64,000 nucleotides of DNA, taken from Psychrosphaera ytuae. GTDB taxonomy: Bacteria; Pseudomonadota; Gammaproteobacteria; Enterobacterales; Alteromonadaceae. A model generated the notes under the pieces. The model saw only the letters and a list, made by a program, of their open reading frames with translations, made no database searches and had not been told where the DNA came from. The stretch spans positions 1,736,001 through 1,800,000 of the forward strand of contig NZ_CP072110.1 of assembly GCF_017638545.1 (NCBI RefSeq), given 5' to 3'. Shown here in pieces: positions 61,178-64,000 of the stretch (position 1 is the stretch's first letter; each line of letters opens with the position of its first letter). A program made the position numbers and the translations under genes.

Positions 61178-61660
61178 ATGAAAACAAACCTAATTACAAG
61201 ACCAGGATACATAAAGCTGCAACAGGAATTGGATACCCTGTGGCGCGAAACTCGCCCCGAGATCACCAAAAAAGTGACTTGGGCTGCAAGCTTAGGAGAC
61301 CGCTCAGAAAATGCGGATTACAAGGAAAACAAACGTCTGTTGCGACAAATAGACCGACGTGTACGCTACTTACGCAAACGCCTAGAAGAATTAAAAGTCG
61401 TCGACTATGCTCCCGAACAAGAAGGTAAAGTCTTTTTTGGCGCCCGTGTTGAAATAGAAAACGAACAGCAAGAAACACTCACTTTTCAAATTGTCGGCCC
61501 TGATGAAATATACGGCGAAAAAAACGTTATTTCGATTGATTCACCGATGGCACGTGCCATTCTAAAAAAACAAGTCGACGACGAATTTGAAGTTAACACC
61601 CCTACCGGCAAAAAGCTGTGGTTCGTCAATACCATTCAGTACCCAGCAAAGCCTCAGTAG
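61178..61660 (+). CDS. greB: Transcript cleavage factor GreB
   Basis: A 160-residue Gre factor: N-terminal coiled coil with the acidic tip (AASLGDRSENADYKENK, Asp and Glu in place) and a C-terminal FKBP-like domain. It enters the RNA polymerase secondary channel and stimulates cleavage of backtracked RNA. It precedes tex by 21 bases, as often found in gammaproteobacteria. Confidence 0.95.
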   Translation: MKTNLITRPGYIKLQQELDTLWRETRPEITKKVTWAASLGDRSENADYKENKRLLRQIDRRVRYLRKRLEELKVVDYAPEQEGKVFFGARVEIENEQQETLTFQIVGPDEIYGEKNVISIDSPMARAILKKQVDDEFEVNTPTGKKLWFVNTIQYPAKPQ

Positions 61661-61681
61661 TCCCGGATTTGGAAATAAATA

Positions 61682-64000
61682 ATGTCAGTATTAAATCAAC
61701 AAATAATTCATCAAATAGCGTCTGAGCTGAGCGTTCAAGACCAACAAGTTGCAGCGGCAGTTACCTTACTTGACGAAGGTTCAACCGTGCCGTTTATTGC
61801 GCGATACAGAAAAGAAAAAACCGGTGGGTTAGACGATACTCAATTACGTAACCTAGAAAACCGACTTGGCTACCTTCGCGAACTAGAAGATCGCAGAGCC
61901 GTTATCCTCAAATCAATTACAGAACAAGAAAAGCTTACCCCAGAACTTGAAAAGTCTATCTTGGCTGCCGATAACAAAACTCGCTTAGAAGATTTGTATT
62001 TACCATACAAACCTAAACGTCGTACCAAAGGCGAAATTGCAAAAGAACAAGGACTCGAGCCGCTTGCAGACGCCCTGTTTAACGATCCAAATTTAGACCC
62101 AGAAGTAGTAGCCAAAGAATATCTTAGTGCTGATGTTGCTGACGAAAAAGCAGCACTCGATGGCGCCAAGTACATTTTAATGGAGCGTTTTGCTGAAGAT
62201 GCTGATTTGTTAAATAAGATTCGCCGCTACGTAAAACAAAACGCGCACTTAGAGTCCAAAGTCATTGCCGGCAAAGAAAAAGAAGGCGCCAAGTTCCAAG
62301 ACTACTTTGAACATTCAGAGCTGGCGACTAAGGTACCTTCACACCGCTTATTAGCTATGTTGCGCGGGCGCAATGAAGGTGTGTTGCAATTAACCTTAAA
62401 TGCAGACCCAGAACAGGAAGCACCGGTTCGTGAGTCCCACTGTGAAAGCATTATTGCTCAACATTTTGATCTTAGCTTTAATCAAAAGGCGGCAGACAAG
62501 TGGTTAAAAACCGTGGTCCAATGGACTTGGAAAATTAAGATTTCATTGTCCGTCGAAAACGAAGTGTTAACTGAGATTAGAGAAGCCGCAGAGGTCGAAG
62601 CCATCCGCGTGTTTGCAAATAACCTAAGTGATCTTCTAATGGCGGCGCCTGCTGGAGCTAAAACAACCATTGGTATCGACCCTGGATTCAGAACCGGCTG
62701 TAAAATCGCAGTTATCGATAAAACAGGTAAATTACTTGATACCGCCACGATTTTCCCACATGAACCCCAAAACCATTGGGACAAGTCAATTCGCACTATC
62801 GAGCACCTAGCGCGCACTCACAAAGCAGAATTAATTGCGATAGGCAACGGCACTGCCTCTCGAGAAACCGACAAGCTCGCGGCCGAAGTCGTCAAAAAAG
62901 CCCCTGAATTAAAGTTAACTAAAATTATGGTGAGTGAAGCGGGTGCGTCTGTGTACTCAGCGAGTGAATTTGCCGCTAATGAGTTTCCTGATTTAGACGT
63001 ATCGATTCGCGGAGCCGTGTCGATTGCGCGACGCTTACAAGACCCTCTTGCCGAGCTAGTAAAAATCGAGCCTAAATCAATTGGCGTAGGTCAATACCAA
63101 CACGATGTTAGCCAAAGCTTGTTATCGAAGAGCCTAGATGCGGTGGTAGAAGATTGTGTAAACGCAGTTGGCGTTGACTTAAACACGGCTTCGGTGCCAC
63201 TTTTGACTCGTGTTTCAGGGCTTAATAAAACCCTAGCTAATAATATTGTTAAATACCGCGACGCTAATGGTCGTTTTGATAACCGAAAAGACCTTAAAAA
63301 AGTCGAGCGACTCGGTCCTAAAGCCTTTGAGCAGTGCGCGGGCTTTTTGAAGATTGTCGACGGTAGCAACCCACTCGACGCGTCTTCTGTTCACCCAGAA
63401 GCCTACCCTGTGGTAAAACGCATCATCGAAACTCACCAGCGCGAAGTAAACGACATCATTGCCAACCAAGACTTTTTGAGTAACTTGGCCGCCAATGACT
63501 TTATCGACGACACCTTTGGTCTACCAACGGTGAAAGACATTATCAAAGAGCTAGAAAAGCCGGGTCGTGATCCACGCCCAGAGTTTAAAACCGCTACTTT
63601 TAAAGAAGGTGTCGAGACGCTATCAGACCTAAAAGCAAATATGATTTTGGAAGGCGTCGTAACCAACGTGACTAACTTTGGTGCCTTTGTTGATGTTGGT
63701 GTTCACCAAGATGGTTTGGTTCACATCTCTTCACTGACGGATAAGTTTGTTTCTGAACCATCAGAAGTCGTAAAAGCCGGTGATATCGTTAAAGTTAAAG
63801 TGTTGGACGTTGACGTTCCGCGTAAGCGCATTAGTTTGACGATGCGCATGGACGAACAAGCTAAATCGTCAAGTGGTGCAGGTTCTAATCGCAGTGACGC
63901 GACAAGAAACAACGGCGCTAGAAGCAATAACCAGCGTGCTTCAAACCAGCGAGTACAAGGCAATAAATCAAGTAATAACGCCTTAGGCGGTGGTGCTATG
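61682..64000 (+). CDS. tex: Tex (YhgF) RNA-binding protein, 3' partial
   Basis: The frame is open for 773 codons to the right edge without a stop; the E. coli protein has 773 residues, so nearly all of it is here. The order is an N-terminal helical Tex region, a YqgF/RNase H-like core (TIGIDPGFRTGCKIAVID), helix-hairpin-helix repeats, and an S1 domain (about 655-720, NVTNFGAFVDVGVHQDGLVHIS). It is a conserved nucleic-acid-binding factor linked to transcription and toxin control. A low-complexity Ser/Asn/Arg-rich tail follows the S1 domain. Confidence 0.95.
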   Translation, partial: MSVLNQQIIHQIASELSVQDQQVAAAVTLLDEGSTVPFIARYRKEKTGGLDDTQLRNLENRLGYLRELEDRRAVILKSITEQEKLTPELEKSILAADNKTRLEDLYLPYKPKRRTKGEIAKEQGLEPLADALFNDPNLDPEVVAKEYLSADVADEKAALDGAKYILMERFAEDADLLNKIRRYVKQNAHLESKVIAGKEKEGAKFQDYFEHSELATKVPSHRLLAMLRGRNEGVLQLTLNADPEQEAPVRESHCESIIAQHFDLSFNQKAADKWLKTVVQWTWKIKISLSVENEVLTEIREAAEVEAIRVFANNLSDLLMAAPAGAKTTIGIDPGFRTGCKIAVIDKTGKLLDTATIFPHEPQNHWDKSIRTIEHLARTHKAELIAIGNGTASRETDKLAAEVVKKAPELKLTKIMVSEAGASVYSASEFAANEFPDLDVSIRGAVSIARRLQDPLAELVKIEPKSIGVGQYQHDVSQSLLSKSLDAVVEDCVNAVGVDLNTASVPLLTRVSGLNKTLANNIVKYRDANGRFDNRKDLKKVERLGPKAFEQCAGFLKIVDGSNPLDASSVHPEAYPVVKRIIETHQREVNDIIANQDFLSNLAANDFIDDTFGLPTVKDIIKELEKPGRDPRPEFKTATFKEGVETLSDLKANMILEGVVTNVTNFGAFVDVGVHQDGLVHISSLTDKFVSEPSEVVKAGDIVKVKVLDVDVPRKRISLTMRMDEQAKSSSGAGSNRSDATRNNGARSNNQRASNQRVQGNKSSNNALGGGAM

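Noticed and set aside
61135..61428. Alternative 97-codon frame over greB
   Set aside because: It is a shadow frame of greB, Arg/Thr/Pro-rich without any protein signature.

Overview
The window reads as a chromosomal segment of a marine, low-to-mid GC gammaproteobacterium. The gene set and local gene orders (orn divergent from rsgA-psd; efp-epmA divergent from epmB; mutM-rpmG-rpmB...radC-coaBC-slmA; ccmABCDE; envZ-ompR divergent from greB-tex) suggest an Alteromonadales-type genome. Genus cannot be fixed from sequence alone. I see no rRNA, tRNA, CRISPR array, insertion sequence, prophage or replication origin. Almost all of it is dense, ordinary core chromosome with short intergenic gaps; no gap above 300 bp lacks a gene or gene remnant.

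Layout. 1-7.2 kb: partial yjdM-like gene, MarC membrane protein, small hydrolase, secreted S9 peptidase, a wrecked divergent regulator/ABC-exporter pair (about 3.7-4.6 kb), RDD protein, cytochrome b561, secreted M28 peptidase. 7.2-10.3 kb: a bd-type (CIO-like) quinol oxidase operon led by a GbsR/MarR-type regulator, with a perfect FNR box and an 11-bp-arm palindrome in front. 10.4-19.4 kb: exported GlpQ-like phosphodiesterase behind a 13-bp tandem repeat, a TonB-dependent receptor, a coupled mipA-DUF3019-response regulator-histidine kinase operon, small membrane proteins and YceI. 19.4-26.3 kb: DUF416 protein, a 983-residue coiled-coil protein, DUF2721 membrane protein, a free-standing cobalamin-binding protein, and a membrane diguanylate cyclase whose 3' end overlaps it.

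26.5-37.8 kb: orn; rsgA, psd, EamA transporter, cytoplasmic GDPD, a small helical protein and a GAF hybrid kinase; the EF-P modification genes (efp, epmA, epmB); small unknowns; an all-alpha dUTPase; DUF3016. 38-49.5 kb: MFS and AGCS transporters, aldehyde dehydrogenase, mutM, rpmG, rpmB, three glycosyltransferases inserted between rpmB and radC, then coaBC and slmA. The usual trimeric dut gene is absent between coaBC and slmA, and the dimeric dUTPase about 12 kb away can supply the activity. 50-64 kb: a secreted esterase and unknowns, an Atm1-like ABC exporter, ccmABCDE without ccmFGH, a phosphoribosyltransferase, envZ-ompR, greB and tex, which runs off the right edge.

The most useful second looks are: the cobalamin-sensor/diguanylate-cyclase pair, the doubly marked promoter of the oxidase operon, the collapsed divergent regulator/exporter locus, the mipA-DUF3019 two-component operon, the tandem repeat abutting a start codon, and the small helical protein coupled to a hybrid kinase.
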